Shown: piece by piece, positions 1 through 11,852 of the stretch
Numbering within the stretch: the stretch's first letter is position 1
Layout of the letters: the number at the start of each line of letters is the position of its first letter
Origin: Juglans regia
Lineage: Eukaryota; Streptophyta; Magnoliopsida; Fagales; Juglandaceae
Direction: 5' to 3'
Length of the DNA: 64,000 nucleotides
Assembly (NCBI RefSeq): GCF_001411555.2
Contig: NC_049911.1
Location: 6,642,209-6,706,208 of the forward strand
The notes under the pieces: generated by a model
What the model saw: only the letters and a program-made list of their open reading frames with translations
What the model was told of the DNA's origin: nothing
Databases searched by the model: none
Made by a program: the position numbers and the translations under genes

Positions 1-1
1 A

Positions 2-745
2 GCAAAACGATGGTGGATTTTTGAAAGAACCATCAGAGAAGCGGAAGGGACGGAAATAGTCCGTTGGTTGCACTTCAAGCAAATATTTCTGGAACACTTT
101 TTCCCAACCTCAGTCCGAGATGACAAGGCTATGGAGTTTGCTAATTTGGTACAAGGAGCTATGACAGTACATCAGTGCGTAGCTAGATTTATCGAGTTAT
201 CACGCTGTGCTGCATATTTGATCCCTGATGAGGAGAAGAAGGCTCGTAAGTTTGAACAGGGGCTGAATGAAAAGATTTATGAAAGAATTGTGGGCTTTCA
301 AATCTGGAACTTCTTAGAATTGGTGAATAAGGCCACGGTATTTGAGCGGTGCCTTCAAAGAAGCGCAACACTACTGGAACAAAGGAAGAGGACTGCGCTA
401 GAGGGGCTCAATCTGTGATGGATCAAGGGCCGTGGAAAAAGAGAAGTGATGGGAGCAACTCGGGGCAAAAGCAAATGCAAGTAAATCAATTGAACAGCCT
501 CTGTAAGTTTTGTAATCGTGCACATACTAGAGAGTGCAGAAGGTTAATGGGGGCATGTTTTCGATGCAGTAAGACCGGACATCTTATCAGGGAATGCCCT
601 TTACTGCTAACAGACAACAAGAAGCCTAACCCACATCCTAGTTCCCAACAAGCGAATCAGGGTAATAATCAACGTAGAATGGGACCGCCCGAGTGTTTGC
701 ACTGACATTTGAAGATGCTAAGAACTACAACAATGAGATCACAGG
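2..745 (+). pseudogene. Ty3-gypsy gag polyprotein, partial and frameshifted
   Basis: This is the capsid and nucleocapsid part of a gypsy gag, whose product packages the element's RNA. The reading frame is already open at base 2, so the gene begins outside the window. The first segment runs to a stop at 416-418 and has the pattern of the retrotransposon gag domain (FLEHFFP, FEQGLNEKIYERI, VFERC). The sequence resumes in another frame from about 349 with a half-knuckle CKFCNRAHTREC and then a full CCHC zinc knuckle, CFRCSKTGHLIREC. A third frame near 690-745 carries RVFALTFEDA, which normally leads into the protease. At least two frame changes make it a pseudogene. No protease, reverse transcriptase or integrase follows. 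Confidence 0.85.
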
Positions 746-1413
746 TACCTCACTCTATTTCTCCTTGAAATCTTTTTAATTGAGTCGAGATTAGCTTTGC
801 TTGTATGGAACTGTTCTAATAGGATAGCTTAGAATATTAAAGTTTGGTTGAGAGTAGATTTTCTATGGATTTGAAATTTGTGAATCGAGGTTATTTTGGA
901 CTTAAACTTGGAACTTTTGATTTTACTATGTTCATGTTGGGGGTCCTCTATAGTTAGTTGTGACCTTTAAAAAAAAAAAATAACAGCACGGACTAGTTAA
1001 ATGTGGAGGTTAGTTTTTTTCTGATGTATATGATTGAGATTCAATGTTTTTAGCACTATCGGTTGTTAGAGTGAGCAGCGGAAGCGTGGTTGTAGTGATG
1101 TGATAGTTTGAGCGTTTATTTCGTTATTTATTGGGGTTTTTATTTTAGGTGGAGATTTTGGAATTTATTATTTGGTCTTTAATTGCATTATGGAGGTTTA
1201 TATTCTAGACTTGAAAAGCGCAGTGTGTGCAATCGTGTATGGCTAGGAAAAATATGGGAGAATACGATCGACAATATTGGAGGGTTAGAATTTGGAATAT
1301 TAGGTTCGACAATTCCGGAATATTAATTAAGTTCGACAGTATGATTAACAAATGGGGTAGGCATGGAATCGTTGTAGCGGATAAATAATTAGGCCCTGCT
1401 TGTGGTACTAGCA
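746..1413. other. Non-coding interior between gag and the 3' LTR
   Basis: No pol-like protein could be read in any frame. The stretch is AT-rich, with a poly-A run near 969-980. It lies where about 3 kb of pol is expected in an autonomous gypsy element, so either pol was deleted or the element is a gag-only (TR-GAG-like) form. Confidence 0.5.
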
Positions 1414-1455
1414 AATTTCGAGGACAAAATTTTTTTTAAGGGAGGGAGAATGTAG
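1414..1455 (+). other. Gypsy pol C-terminal remnant and polypurine tract
   Basis: The frame reads NFEDKIFFKGGRM then stop, the usual last residues of a plant gypsy polyprotein. Its codons overlap the purine-rich tract AAGGGAGGGAGAA that primes plus-strand synthesis. The next bases, TGTAGCACC, open the 3' LTR, so this marks the exact boundary of the internal region. Confidence 0.8.
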
Positions 1456-1995
1456 CACCAAGATCCAATCAAGCTCAATTTTTATTTATTTATTTATTTT
1501 GTTATTTATTATTTTTCTCAACACGTTAACTTCCCCATATGTTTTATTTTTTTTTCTTTCTGTCTACATTTTTTTTCACCCCAAGGTCTTCCGCTCGTCC
1601 ACGGCATGCATGACCTCGCACGTTTCCCTCATTTCTCTAGGGTTTTTCCGTTGCCTATATATATACTATTACTCCTCTCCTGAAAAGTAGTAGCCGCAGC
1701 ATAACCCAAGCGTAACTCCCTTTCGTTCACTGCCTCTCCAAGTTCTCGGCTCAATGCTCGTCAACTTTGCACCCATAAACTAGACCACCACTTTTGACAC
1801 ACTCTGGCTCAGCCTCCATGAACCCTCCACCAAGTTGCAGCCGCTGCTAGCCTCTTCAACCTAGCCGTTGCAACGTCCAAAATACACGCTGCTCCCATGC
1901 GAAGTCGACGCAACCGTGCATGCATTGCATCTCCACGGAAAGCAACTCCACCTCGCCGTGCGTCACCTCCACTTGACCATCACTGGAGTCCAGCT
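1451..1995 (+). repeat. Gypsy 3' LTR, first part (interrupted)
   Basis: The LTR begins with TGTAGCACC immediately after the polypurine tract. It is interrupted at 1995 by the solo LTR and resumes at 6360, where the C-rich transcribed-leader composition continues. No matching 5' LTR is in the window, and the 3' end was not found, so the full length is unknown. Confidence 0.7.
1655..1667 (+). promoter_or_regulatory. TATA box of the gypsy LTR
   Basis: A CTATATATATACT motif lies about 200 bases into the LTR and is followed by a C-rich leader-like sequence. Its position fits the U3 promoter of an LTR retrotransposon. The start of transcription is inferred. Confidence 0.45.
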
Positions 1996-2559
1996 TGTGA
2001 CGCCCCCAAATTTCGCTTGGGATCGGACGGACATTTGAAGCATCAAGACATGTAACACAAGGCTACCTGCCCCCGTTCATGACATATAAGATGCAATATT
2101 CCTAACATGTATCTAGTATTATGCAATATTCGCAGCGGATAAATTTTTTTTTTCTTTAGCAATACTATGCACCAAACCGAAATATTTCAAATACTTAAAA
2201 CATACTTCATACATAATGACGTACTAAACAACTGAGATCACAACACTAGTCCAAAATGGTTGTGATCAAAAGAGTGCTAGAGATTGAACTCCACAAATAC
2301 AAGTAGTAATCTGAGGTAACTACTGTACTACCATCTACGTCGCACCGTCGCTTAGTCGACCGTTTCCAATTGGTCGATTCCCGGTTCTCCTTCAGATCCT
2401 GTAGCAAAATCTACCATTCGGTGGAAATGGTAGTTGGGACTACCACAGTGAGATTTGATTACAAATCTCAGCAAGTTAATAAGAAACTTCCACACAGGTT
2501 AATGATGCATGCATGGCAGTAAAAGCATGAATGCATAATCAAATCATAAGTAATCATAG

Positions 2560-2900
2560 CATAACTTGACATACAACATAACATAACTGGCATAACTTAA
2601 ACTAAAACTTAAGCTTAGCATGAACGTGAAACATAACTTGGATTTGAAACATAGCATGAACGTGAACTTGAAACATAACATAAACTTGAAACATACCATG
2701 AACCTGAACATGCATAATTTGAACATGAACTTGAAACATAACATGAACCTGAGCATGACATAACATAAATATGAACTTGGAACATAACGTAAACGTGAAC
2801 ATAACATAACATGAATTTGAAACATATTCTTGTCTCATGCGATTACCATGATTGCGTGAACGTAAACTTGAACATAACATAACGTGAAACATGACTTGAA
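2560..2900. repeat. Degenerate short tandem array inside the solo LTR
   Basis: Units close to AACTTGAAACATAACATGAAC recur with many substitutions. Similar ACATGACATAC-like words recur more loosely at 3430-3850. Short ORFs here are Met/Cys-rich by-products of the repeat and not genes. Confidence 0.65.
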
Positions 2901-3049
2901 CGTAAAATGCATGAATTTGGAATCTTATTCAATAGACTTAGTCATTAAAGTGACCATATGGGTGCTACACAGGTCCCCTTGAGCCGTGTGTCCCTGTCGA
3001 TTACCGCATCACATCACAGGTTTCTATACCAGCTGTGAGTGCGTTAATA

Positions 3050-3205
3050 CGTACTCCACAGTTGTTGTGGCCCCACATATTCTATGTGTCACAATTGCTG
3101 TGTCTCACGTAGTGTATGCTCCACAGTTGTTGTGGCCCCATACTTCATGCTCCACAGTTGCTGTGGCCCCATGACTTATTTGTTTGTGCCACACTTGTTG
3201 TGCAC
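3050..3205. repeat. Reiterated small palindromes (CCACA-n-TGTGG)
   Basis: CCACAGTTGTTGTGG and CCACAGTTGCTGTGG appear in three close copies, with two weaker relatives (CACAATTGCTGTG, CCACACTTGTTGTG). Each is a 5-bp inverted repeat around a 5-bp centre. They may form small hairpins in the LTR transcript or be a regulatory array. Function is unknown. Confidence 0.6.
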
Positions 3206-5444
3206 ACACGTAACATAATGTGTGGCACCATCGGCGTTAGTGCTTGGCGCGCTCCGGTGTCCAGCTAATTAGGCCCCATTCGCAACTTGTTGACTGTACT
3301 TCGTCAACCCAGGAAATTTCACACTTATTTAGACACTCCAGCGTGAACAAAGGAGTTCCACTAGAATATTACCCCATCCTAGCGCTTAGGGTCCTGATTA
3401 ACATGAATAACTTAACTGGCATACATGACATTTCGTAACGTGACGTAACATGAACGTGACATAAAAGACAGAAGTCCTGACGTAGCATAACCATACATGA
3501 ACTAAGACGATAGACATGACATACTTCAAGACATAAATATAACAAAGAACATTTTATAACATGGCATACATGTAACATGCAACATTTTGTAATATGACAT
3601 ACCATATAACAGACAACATTTCTTAACATGGCGTACTATGTGACAGTGAATATTACGTGACATGAAATACATGTAATAGATGACATACTTAACTTAACAT
3701 GACATACTTGCAATGTAAAGCAATGTATAGCAATACGTGACAGAATATCTTGTGTAACAGATGAATAATTCATGATAGAATAAATTATGTGTAATAGATA
3801 AATATGTAATGACTTGGCATGGCACATATGATAACATGCATACATACATTTTAGTTCCCTTACTTATCACTCATATACATTAAACTGATAGTAAGTTAAA
3901 AGCTAACTTACCTCGATCTTCGCACTTCGAGACAAAACTCAAGTGCGATCAGGAGAAACTGAAAGTAGTGATTTTTAAAAGTTAGAACTTAATCACTAAC
4001 AATTAGGGATATGGAAAAATATCAATTTAGAGTAAAATTACCATTTTACCCTCTACATGTGGAAAAATGACCATTTTACCCCTAACTTAAGGATTTTGCA
4101 TCCTAATTTCAAAAATCACCAAAATTTACATACCTTATATAAATTTTGTCCTAAGCTCAAATATCAATTCAGAAAAATTTAAAACTAAACACAACTATTA
4201 AAACTCTATAGAGCCGAAACTTACAAAGGCTATTTCCTTTGATTTTTTTTTTTTAATTCTTTCAAATCTCAAAACTCATGATTAAACCAAAATTTTTCTT
4301 CTACTATACTCATAACATATTCCTAAGAATAATCATGTTTTGAATCATGAACAAAAGTCATCAAAATCACTAAAACCATACTTGAACTTTTTGGTTTTTC
4401 TTCTAAGTTCAAAACAGAATTTTGTTTCTAACTTGTTTTGATCAACTTCTTGATCCATGACTTATAAAGTAGTGATCTTCAAACCAAAACATCACATGGT
4501 TTAGAAAGGTGTCCTAAAATAGATCCAAGCATCAAACTCAAGATCACATGGTTAAACATCACCCAAAACATAAATTTAGCCAAGAACATCATCACTTTGG
4601 CCTAACCAAATATCTCAATGCATAAAATTTCATATCTTCGAAACTAACATCAAATATATTCAAAATAACATTCTAACATGTATATAAGAGGCTTAGGATC
4701 TTCCAATAAAAATATCAAAACCATTGGAATAAGATTAAACCATAAAAGATTTAAAATTTCTCAAAACATAAACTGTTTTTCTTCTTCCAGTTTCTAAGTT
4801 TCTAGACCTAAGAAAATATTTCACCAAAACTGTTAATCCTACAACAAATCCTCAACCAATAATCATATACACATGTTAACAGTACTTCATAAAAATTTCG
4901 GACGAAGATCTATTCATTAGCTTGGTCAAAAACTCCAAAATATAACACACTCTCCAGTTTATCGCCCAGAATGACCTTTCTGGGGTCTAAACAACTTTTG
5001 ACCAATCAAATGATCTCCAAATGGAACAAATAAGATATCCACGTAAAATAGACTCCAAAATAAACAACTTTCATGAGGAAACATTGCGAGGAAACACTTA
5101 AAAAAGCTTCGAAACAGGCATTCAAAAGAGGTAAGAAAAACTGTCCGAGAGTGTCTTTTGTGTTCTATGAAGGAAAAGTGTAAAGGAGAGTTGCTTTTCG
5201 TGGGAAGTGGACTGAAGAGCCTCTTACACAAGTTATGGGAAGTGATATGACTGAAGGAAAGGTTGAGTGTTGGCCTTTTCTTCTCATAAAAATCAGTCCA
5301 AAATCTTTTCTCAAAGTAGAGTGTAAGAGTGAAAGAGTGAGGTGGCCTTTTACCTTTGTATTTCAAGAACCTTCTAGGACCTTCTTGTACAGATCTGGCC
5401 AGCCAAGTGGGGGTACAAAACTTAGCCATGAAGCAATGCTAATG

Positions 5445-5560
5445 GTGACCAATTTCGTGGGCCTTAATGGGCCTAAACCGAATGGGCCTAAATTTTGGGG
5501 TTTAAAGAGGGTTTGGGTTGCTATCAAGCCCAAATCCAATATCACTTGGCCCAATCAATT
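5445..5560. promoter_or_regulatory. Cluster of TGGGCC/GGCCCA-type motifs in the solo LTR
   Basis: Words such as GTGGGCC, ATGGGCC and TGGCCC recur within about 100 bases. These resemble the site II elements of plant promoters active in dividing cells. A role in the LTR promoter is inferred only. Confidence 0.3.
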
Positions 5561-6359
5561 TTTCAAAGTTAACAAGGTTGGATAATGATATTCTAACACA
5601 AATTTGAAGGATTAATAGCATGTGGAAGTGACTTAATCAAGTGATTAAATACAATACTAGAAATCGGATTAGAAAGGGTTTGAAGGCCAACTTTAGGGTT
5701 TGGGAAGCCGTTTAGGGTTTTGGTTTCAATCAGGGTTTTGGTTGGGCTTTCAATTGGATTCCCACCATTTAGGGTTTTACTAGGATTGAAGCCCTCTTTG
5801 ATCTGGCACAATTTGGTTGAGCAGATGAAACAAGGTTTTGCTTAAGTGGTATGATCTCACACCTTGATTCCTTCAAATTCAACAAACATTCCTCATGGTG
5901 CCAAGTGTCTAATATTATTCACTAAGTGTGGCTAAGATCTTACCAAGTGTCCAAATAAAACTTCTGTAATCTAATTTGGACATTCCACACTATGATTTTA
6001 AAATACTGCAATTGGTGTGCTTATCGAGGTTACTATTCACTCCGAAAAAGTGAATCATAAACTTAACACTAAAAATTCATATTAACCTACAGTGAAAATA
6101 TTATACCGAAATTCAACCTCGAAGTGCCCCTAAAAATAATTTCACAATTTCCAACAGACGTTTCGTCCGGAATTATGAAAATAGGATATTGCGCATAAAA
6201 CTTATATTTCTAGCACCATAGTGCGGGATAACACTGACTATATTGACAGACTAAAACCTATGCGATTGGTCGATTCATAAAAGCTTATGGGGTTTTCATG
6301 AGATTCCTAAAGTCAATAGAAATTCCACCAATGAATTTCTAGCGGGCTATTACACAGCT

Positions 6360-7983
6360 CCTCCACCGTACACCACTGCACCACCACCAGAGTGCCGAAA
6401 ACAACCATCTACGGAGTGAATGAAACTCCTCTGTTTTGGGTCTTAAAACAGAGCATTTGGTTGCTCCTCCAAGCACGGCAGTTTTGCACTACCAACCCTT
6501 TCGGGTGTGTCCTCAGCAACGCAAAGGGAACCCATAGTCCAGCATCTCAGCCACGCCTAGCCGTGTCACCGTCAATAGCCACCCAGGCCGTCACCACGCG
6601 TAAGTCTCTCGGTAAGGAGCCCACCGTCTCTGTCTCCTTCTCGATGCTCTCATACCTCTCTCTCTCACTCGTCATTTTTTTTCTCTCTCAGTGCTCTGCT
6701 GCTGGGACAGCCACCTTCATCTCCGCACCGCACACAACTCCTCCATTCACAGTGAGCTACCTCTACCTACCTCACGCCGAACTCCATTCCTTCCACTAAT
6801 CTCTCTTTCTGCCCCATGAGTTTAGCCACCCTTTTTCTGTTGTAACCACCACCCTCACCATTGTGGACAACCGCCCAACTCGCAGTTATCGAGCTCTCAA
6901 TCTCTCGGTGAGCCTCTGCCTCACAAACCATTGTTTTGCTTTTATGTAGTACGAGTTTTTTGTTCAGGTAGCTTTGTTATTATGAGTTTACGTAACTTTG
7001 TAATGTGTTGTTTAATTAAATAAAATTACATTAATACCCTTTGTTACATATTATTTAGATATGGAATAACAGTTTTGCCCTTATTATTAGATGGTTTCAA
7101 TTTGAAATTTTGTTGATATTAAATATGTTTTTACATGGTTTATGCGAGATGTATAAGAGATTTTACAGAAAATAAATAGGATTTTCAAACTTTACTATTG
7201 GTAGCAAATTATTTTAGTAACTGTGTAATTTTATTTTTAACATTTAAATTATGATTAAAGCTATTTTTTTTTATTATTTAACGAAATTTTTATTAGTACT
7301 TACCTTAAATGTTGAATATTATCAAAGAAATTTAGAGAATGAGGATATTTAAGGTTATGAAATTTTAGATTTTGAAGAATTAAATAGGTTATTATAAAAG
7401 TTTAGGATTAAATATCGAAATAGGAGATTAATTGGAAATTTACGAGAATTATGTGATTATTTTATAGGTGACAATTAATTATTGTTTGACATTTTTTAGG
7501 AATTCAGAAAAAGCTAAGAAGTTCAGGTAAGCAGGGTTCCTATGCTAGACTTTGCATTAAAATAAAATGTGCTGAGGTTATTTTTTGGAAAATATATATA
7601 TTTGGTTGAAAATAAATTTGAACTACCTCAGTTATTTGTTCTGTATTACTCATGAGACTTTTGTTTCAAAAGAAAGTATTTTCTGTCGTGACTGGTGTAG
7701 ACATGAGCTTATTTCTTACATTCTATTTCTAAACTTTGAAAAAGAGAGCAAATATAAAATTTTGTGTATAAATTATGTTGTGATATGATTTTGTTCTGTT
7801 CTAAAGATTTTCTGTACTCTGATATGATCTGATGTGATTTATGAAAACTTCTGGCATAACATCCTGTTTCTGTTTCTGTTTCGTTCTGACCTCACCACGG
7901 GTGTAAGACTATGGCCTCTGTTCGGGTTGGTACCAACTTTTCTGTTTCTGGTGCACCCAATTTGGAAGCAAGAATAAAAGTAC
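6360..7983 (+). repeat. Gypsy 3' LTR, continuation after the solo LTR
   Basis: The C-rich leader-like sequence resumes directly after the CAGCT duplicate and grades into AT-rich DNA. The stretch near 7880-7975 (CTCACCACGGGTGTAAG and following) has the look of a gypsy LTR. Short ORFs such as 6392-6799 match no protein I recognise. The true LTR end was not identified; the MITE and the CACTA fragment follow. Confidence 0.5.
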
Positions 7984-7986
7984 TAA

Positions 7987-8184
7987 GGGCAGGTTTGGGG
8001 GTGAGATGAGAATTTTGTGCTTTGTTTTAGTGTTTAAAATATTATGTTTTGGTATTATTATTGTATTGGGATTTGAAAAAGTTAAATTGTTTATTATATT
8101 TTGTATGGGGATTTGAAAAAAGTGTAATGATGAGATGAGATGAGATGAGAATTTTGTGTCTCATCCCACCCCCCGAACCTGCCC
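7987..8184. mobile_element. MITE with TAA target duplication (PIF/Harbinger-like)
   Basis: The 198-bp unit has inverted ends: GGGCAGGTTTGGGGGTGAGA on the left, and GGGCAGGTTCGGGGGGTGGG as the reverse complement of the right. It is flanked by TAA at 7984-7986 and 8185-8187. A 3-bp TAA duplication and these ends fit Tourist-type MITEs. Three more distant relatives lie at 11853, 36794 and 44502. Confidence 0.8.
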
Positions 8185-8274
8185 TAAATATTTTGTTCAT
8201 ATAGGTGACTAAAGAGTATTATATTTTTTATAATTTCTTCTAATTAATTTTTTTTATATAATTAATTAATTTGA

Positions 8275-9837
8275 AGGATGCTGCCAAAACGACAATGAAG
8301 AATGTGCCTCCTCCGCCAAGTCTAAGTCTCAAACCCATTGAGGACTCCCCACCCGAGGAATCAGATCCTGAAGATCAAGTTAACACGCAAGAGAACAACA
8401 GTCAGTCGACACCTATCAGTAAAGAAATGTCGTTGATAATTAATTATATAATTAATATTTTGGTCTCAATAACTATATAAATATAATTATACTATTATCA
8501 TATAGTTGATGCATTTGCTCGTCGCGGTCGTGGCTATATATGTGATATCTCTCTTAAGAAAAATAGAAGGCATGAAAAATTCAAGATCACAATTCCTGAT
8601 AATTCCACTGGAGGAGTGGATGATAGTGCAACAGCACTTTCCTCCTATATTGGCATAGTAGTCCGAGCTTATGCTCCATTTTATGTACGCTCATGGCGAG
8701 ATGTTCCGAATGAGATTAAGGAGCAGATTTGAAGTCATGTGCTGTTGAGTTTACTTGAGAGGACATTTTTTTCACCTAAATTAGAATATCATATTTTTGA
8801 CTTAATTCACTTATTAGGATCAATTCGACCTCGACTTTAGCCGTAGCGAGGATTTGAGAACTGTGAATGAGTTGATGGCTATACTATTTCGACATCACAA
8901 GGGATGATGTCATGAACACTTCAAGAAGTTTGAGAAGTTGGAAGAGGCTGCGCAGTCCCCTTTCCAGCAGATGAAGTTAGACAATTGGAGAAAGTGTTGA
9001 TTTTTTCGCATCTCCAAATTATCAGGTATTCTACATTTATATCCTTTAAGTATTTGCATTTATATTTGTTTTATATTATATATATATATATATTATAATT
9101 AACATTCTTAATTAGTTTTGTAGCACTTAAGTCCTATAAATCCACATAATAGATCTGCTCTGATTGTTCACCATTGTGTCGATTTAAGATCAGTCCACTG
9201 TCTTGCTGACAAAATGGTAATTAAAAAATTATAGACTTCATTTATTTTTTTGATATTATTTTATTTAAGTACTAACATTATCTTTTTAAATTTACTAATG
9301 TCGCTTTGTTAGAAATGTGATGATCTTGAAAAATCTTCCCTCATTCATGTATATGCTGCTGCTCACACTAATGAGCGTAGTGAGTTAATGAATCTTGCTG
9401 CTACAGATAATTATATAAGCGGTGTTAATTATTAAATAAATTTTACAACATGTGAATAATTTATTTTTTCTTTGTATTTCTTTTAATACGTTACTTATTG
9501 TGTGTTTTCTTTCAAATTGCAGGAAAAAATGATGGAGATGCAGTCAGCTTCTGGGGAATCCTCTCCTATTGACATAGACATATTCACGCAAGTGCTCGGG
9601 CAGTAGTCTAGTATGGCAAGAGGTTTGGGACGATCTTTCAAGCATAGATGCTCATCCTCTTCAACCTCATCGACTTCACAAATTAATGATTTTACCAAAT
9701 ATTTAGAAGTTGCACGGTGTGAGAATGAGTATATGAGATCGAGACAGCAAGAGCTAGAGTCTATCTTAGAGCGACACTCATTTAGAGACGCGTTTGCTGG
9801 ACCAACAGAGAGACCAGGAGGAAAGAATACACAGTGA
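8275..9837 (+). pseudogene. CACTA TNPA-like protein (Transposase_24 family), decayed
   Basis: Six coding blocks separated by AT-rich intron-like gaps can be read at about 8275-8425, 8505-8800, 8820-9025, 9122-9222, 9313-9435 and 9524-9837. They carry residues typical of the plant Transposase_24 family: APFYVRSWRDVPNEIKEQI, HFKKFEKLEEAAQSPFQQM, NPHNRSALIVHHC and PIDIDIFTQVLGQ. In En/Spm elements this second gene encodes the protein that binds subterminal repeats. Stops interrupt it (TGA at 8730-8732, a Trp-to-stop change, and TAG after VLGQ near 9604). The subterminal repeats and a CACTA-like terminus follow at once, so it is the 3' gene of a truncated element. Confidence 0.75.
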
Positions 9838-9919
9838 AGTCAAAGAGCAAGTGCATCGGGAGATGATGGTGCAAATGGAGGGTGTTATGTCGTTGAACCA
9901 AAATTGAGGTGGGCGAGGA

Positions 9920-10635
9920 AAGAAGAAGAGATGAATTTTATCAATTTTATGAATGTATATAACCTATTCTAATATCTAATTTTCAAACTTTATAAGACAT
10001 TAGTAATTGTTAATTGATGGTGTGTAATATAATACAATTGGTATGTTTTTTAATTTTATGAAATTAGTATTTCTGATATGTAAGTTCGAATGTAAATAAA
10101 AAATGTTAAAATATTAACGTTTGAACAAACCTCCGAATGTACCACTTGCGTTTGAAAGCTTCTTCATTAACATTCGAACTAACGTCCGAACTTTAGACCT
10201 ATTACGTTCGAACAATGATCCATTAACATATGAACGGAGATTCAAACGTTTATTGCAGTTAACGTTCACAGCATAAACGTTCTAACGTAAATATGATACA
10301 TTCCACTATAATCAACGAACGTCAACTTCTGACATTCAAATGCCAATCGGTCGGGTTGACATTCGAACGTTAGATTGGACGTCCGAACATTACTTTATGT
10401 GACAGATCTCAACCGTCACAAAAAAAGGGAACCTTCAAACAGAACACCTCCAACTATCACTAAAATTATTTTTAGTGAAGGTTCAACAATAAACCGTTAC
10501 CAATTATTTTATGTGACGCACATTAGGAGATGGTCGTGGTGACGGTTTCAAATCGTCACCAATTATCTTTAGTGACGTTTTGGTTATTTTAGGTGACGGT
10601 TTCCATTGTCACAATAGACAAATTGTGTTGTAGTG
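9920..10635 (+). mobile_element. CACTA 3' subterminal repeat region and terminus
   Basis: Repeated words close to AACGTTCGAACGT occur from about 10085 to 10390, followed by GTGACGGTTT repeats, and the region ends TTGTGTTGTAGTG. The reverse complement starts CACTACAACACAA, a CACTA-type end. The 5' end of this element was not found; the copy appears truncated near 8190-8270. The same terminal and subterminal words recur at 18100 and 38098. Confidence 0.75.
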
Positions 10636-11160
10636 AGACTAGGAAAATCCACTGTCATAAACGTTCATTAACGGGAAATGAGCTGTTGCTAAAAAAAATG
10701 TTATTTACGACGCAAAAACCGCTGTTGTAAGTTAAAAACTTTGCCACAAAAAAACATGTACTATTCACTCGTGAAATTGTAGTTACTTCGCACTAGAATT
10801 CAACGGTGACATAACTATCTTCGCATGCAATTAGTACTTGTTCACGGTGATTTCTTTTGCGGTAGAAGCAAATTTGCCCATTTTTCTTAGTGTTTATACT
10901 TTATATAAGGGGTGGAAAATGATTTGCGCAAGTTTGAGTTCGCAAAGCTATCCTTTGAAAATCCATTTGAGAACATACTTTTTTTTTTCTCCAATGACTT
11001 GCATGACATTAATTTATACACCCTGAAGATATATATATATATATATATATATAACATTAATTAAAAGCTAACAAATTTAGAAACAACAAGCTGCTACCTA
11101 GCTACCAATTTTTTCTTTTCTTTTCTTTGAATAAGAATTCTTTGATACATCATTTGGAGT
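10636..11160. other. No gene; possible second CACTA-like terminus
   Basis: Nothing coding was recognised. ATTTTTCTTAGTG ends at 10892, and its reverse complement starts CACTAAGAAAAAT, so a small non-autonomous element may lie here; no partner end was found. An (AT)n run covers about 11028-11053. Confidence 0.35.
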
Positions 11161-11169
11161 CAGTATTAA

Positions 11170-11660
11170 GAAATGTTAGAATGAATTGCGCGGAAATGTA
11201 GACAAAAACATCTATGATAGTTAAGTAGTTGAAATATGTATGAGAAAATGCCCTAGACACAAAAGCCCAAATGCAGAATTTATTAACTTCAGCAAAATAC
11301 TATGTTGGGATCAAACTACAAGATTAGTACTGTAAGAGTCTTATTAAAACTCTATGTCCTACATACCAATATCCTAATGGGTTTAAACTAGTTCAATTAT
11401 TATCACATAATTAATGAGTTACAGTTGGACAAGAATATATACCTCTAGATTTAGTCATAGTGGGACACGAATGTCTCTAAATTTCATGGTGACCAGAGAT
11501 CTATAAATAATACTGACGGGTTAAGGGTTCTCACTTACAACATAATTGTGCCTCTAGTCATTTGGAGACATGAATGTGAAGTTGGTAGGGTGATCATTCT
11601 CTTATAGTCAGATCAAATTCTTCATCAAGCTCAGGTGGAGAAAGATACATTTTTTAACTG
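11170..11660 (+). repeat. LTR-like sequence, possibly a Copia solo LTR
   Basis: TGTTAGAATGAATTGC near 11174 resembles a Copia LTR start. A CTATAAATAATAC promoter-like motif near 11501 is followed by GGGTTAAGGGTTCTC, a common arrangement in Copia LTRs. No target duplication was seen, so this rests on appearance. Confidence 0.3.
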
Positions 11661-11852
11661 TTATTATTTTATTATTTTGGATCATAGAAAATCGAAAATC
11701 CAATTATTAATGTTCATGTTAAAATATTTAACAAGTACCACACTAATATGAAATAAATTATTTGTTACTTTTACTTATCTGACAACCATTTAATGTTCAG
11801 AAAATGATGAAACGATGGATGATGCCTAAAAAGTTTTTAATATAATGAGAAG

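Larger units (their letters stand above)
1996..6354 (-). mobile_element. Solo LTR of a second gypsy element, 4,359 bp
   Basis: The unit starts TGTGACGCCCCC and ends GGGCTATTACA, and both flanks carry the 5-bp direct repeat CAGCT (1991-1995 and 6355-6359). That is the signature of LTR-retrotransposon integration. No gag, pol, primer-binding site or second LTR lies inside, so it is a solo LTR left by recombination between two LTRs. Read on the minus strand it starts TGTAATAGCCCGC and ends GGGGGCGTCACA, which is the usual layout in plant gypsy LTRs, hence the strand. It interrupts the older gypsy LTR and is younger than it. Confidence 0.85.

Noticed and set aside
2544..2892. Overlapping minus-strand ORFs rich in Met, Cys and Phe
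   Set aside because: They come from the degenerate AACATGAACTTGAAACAT array within the solo LTR.
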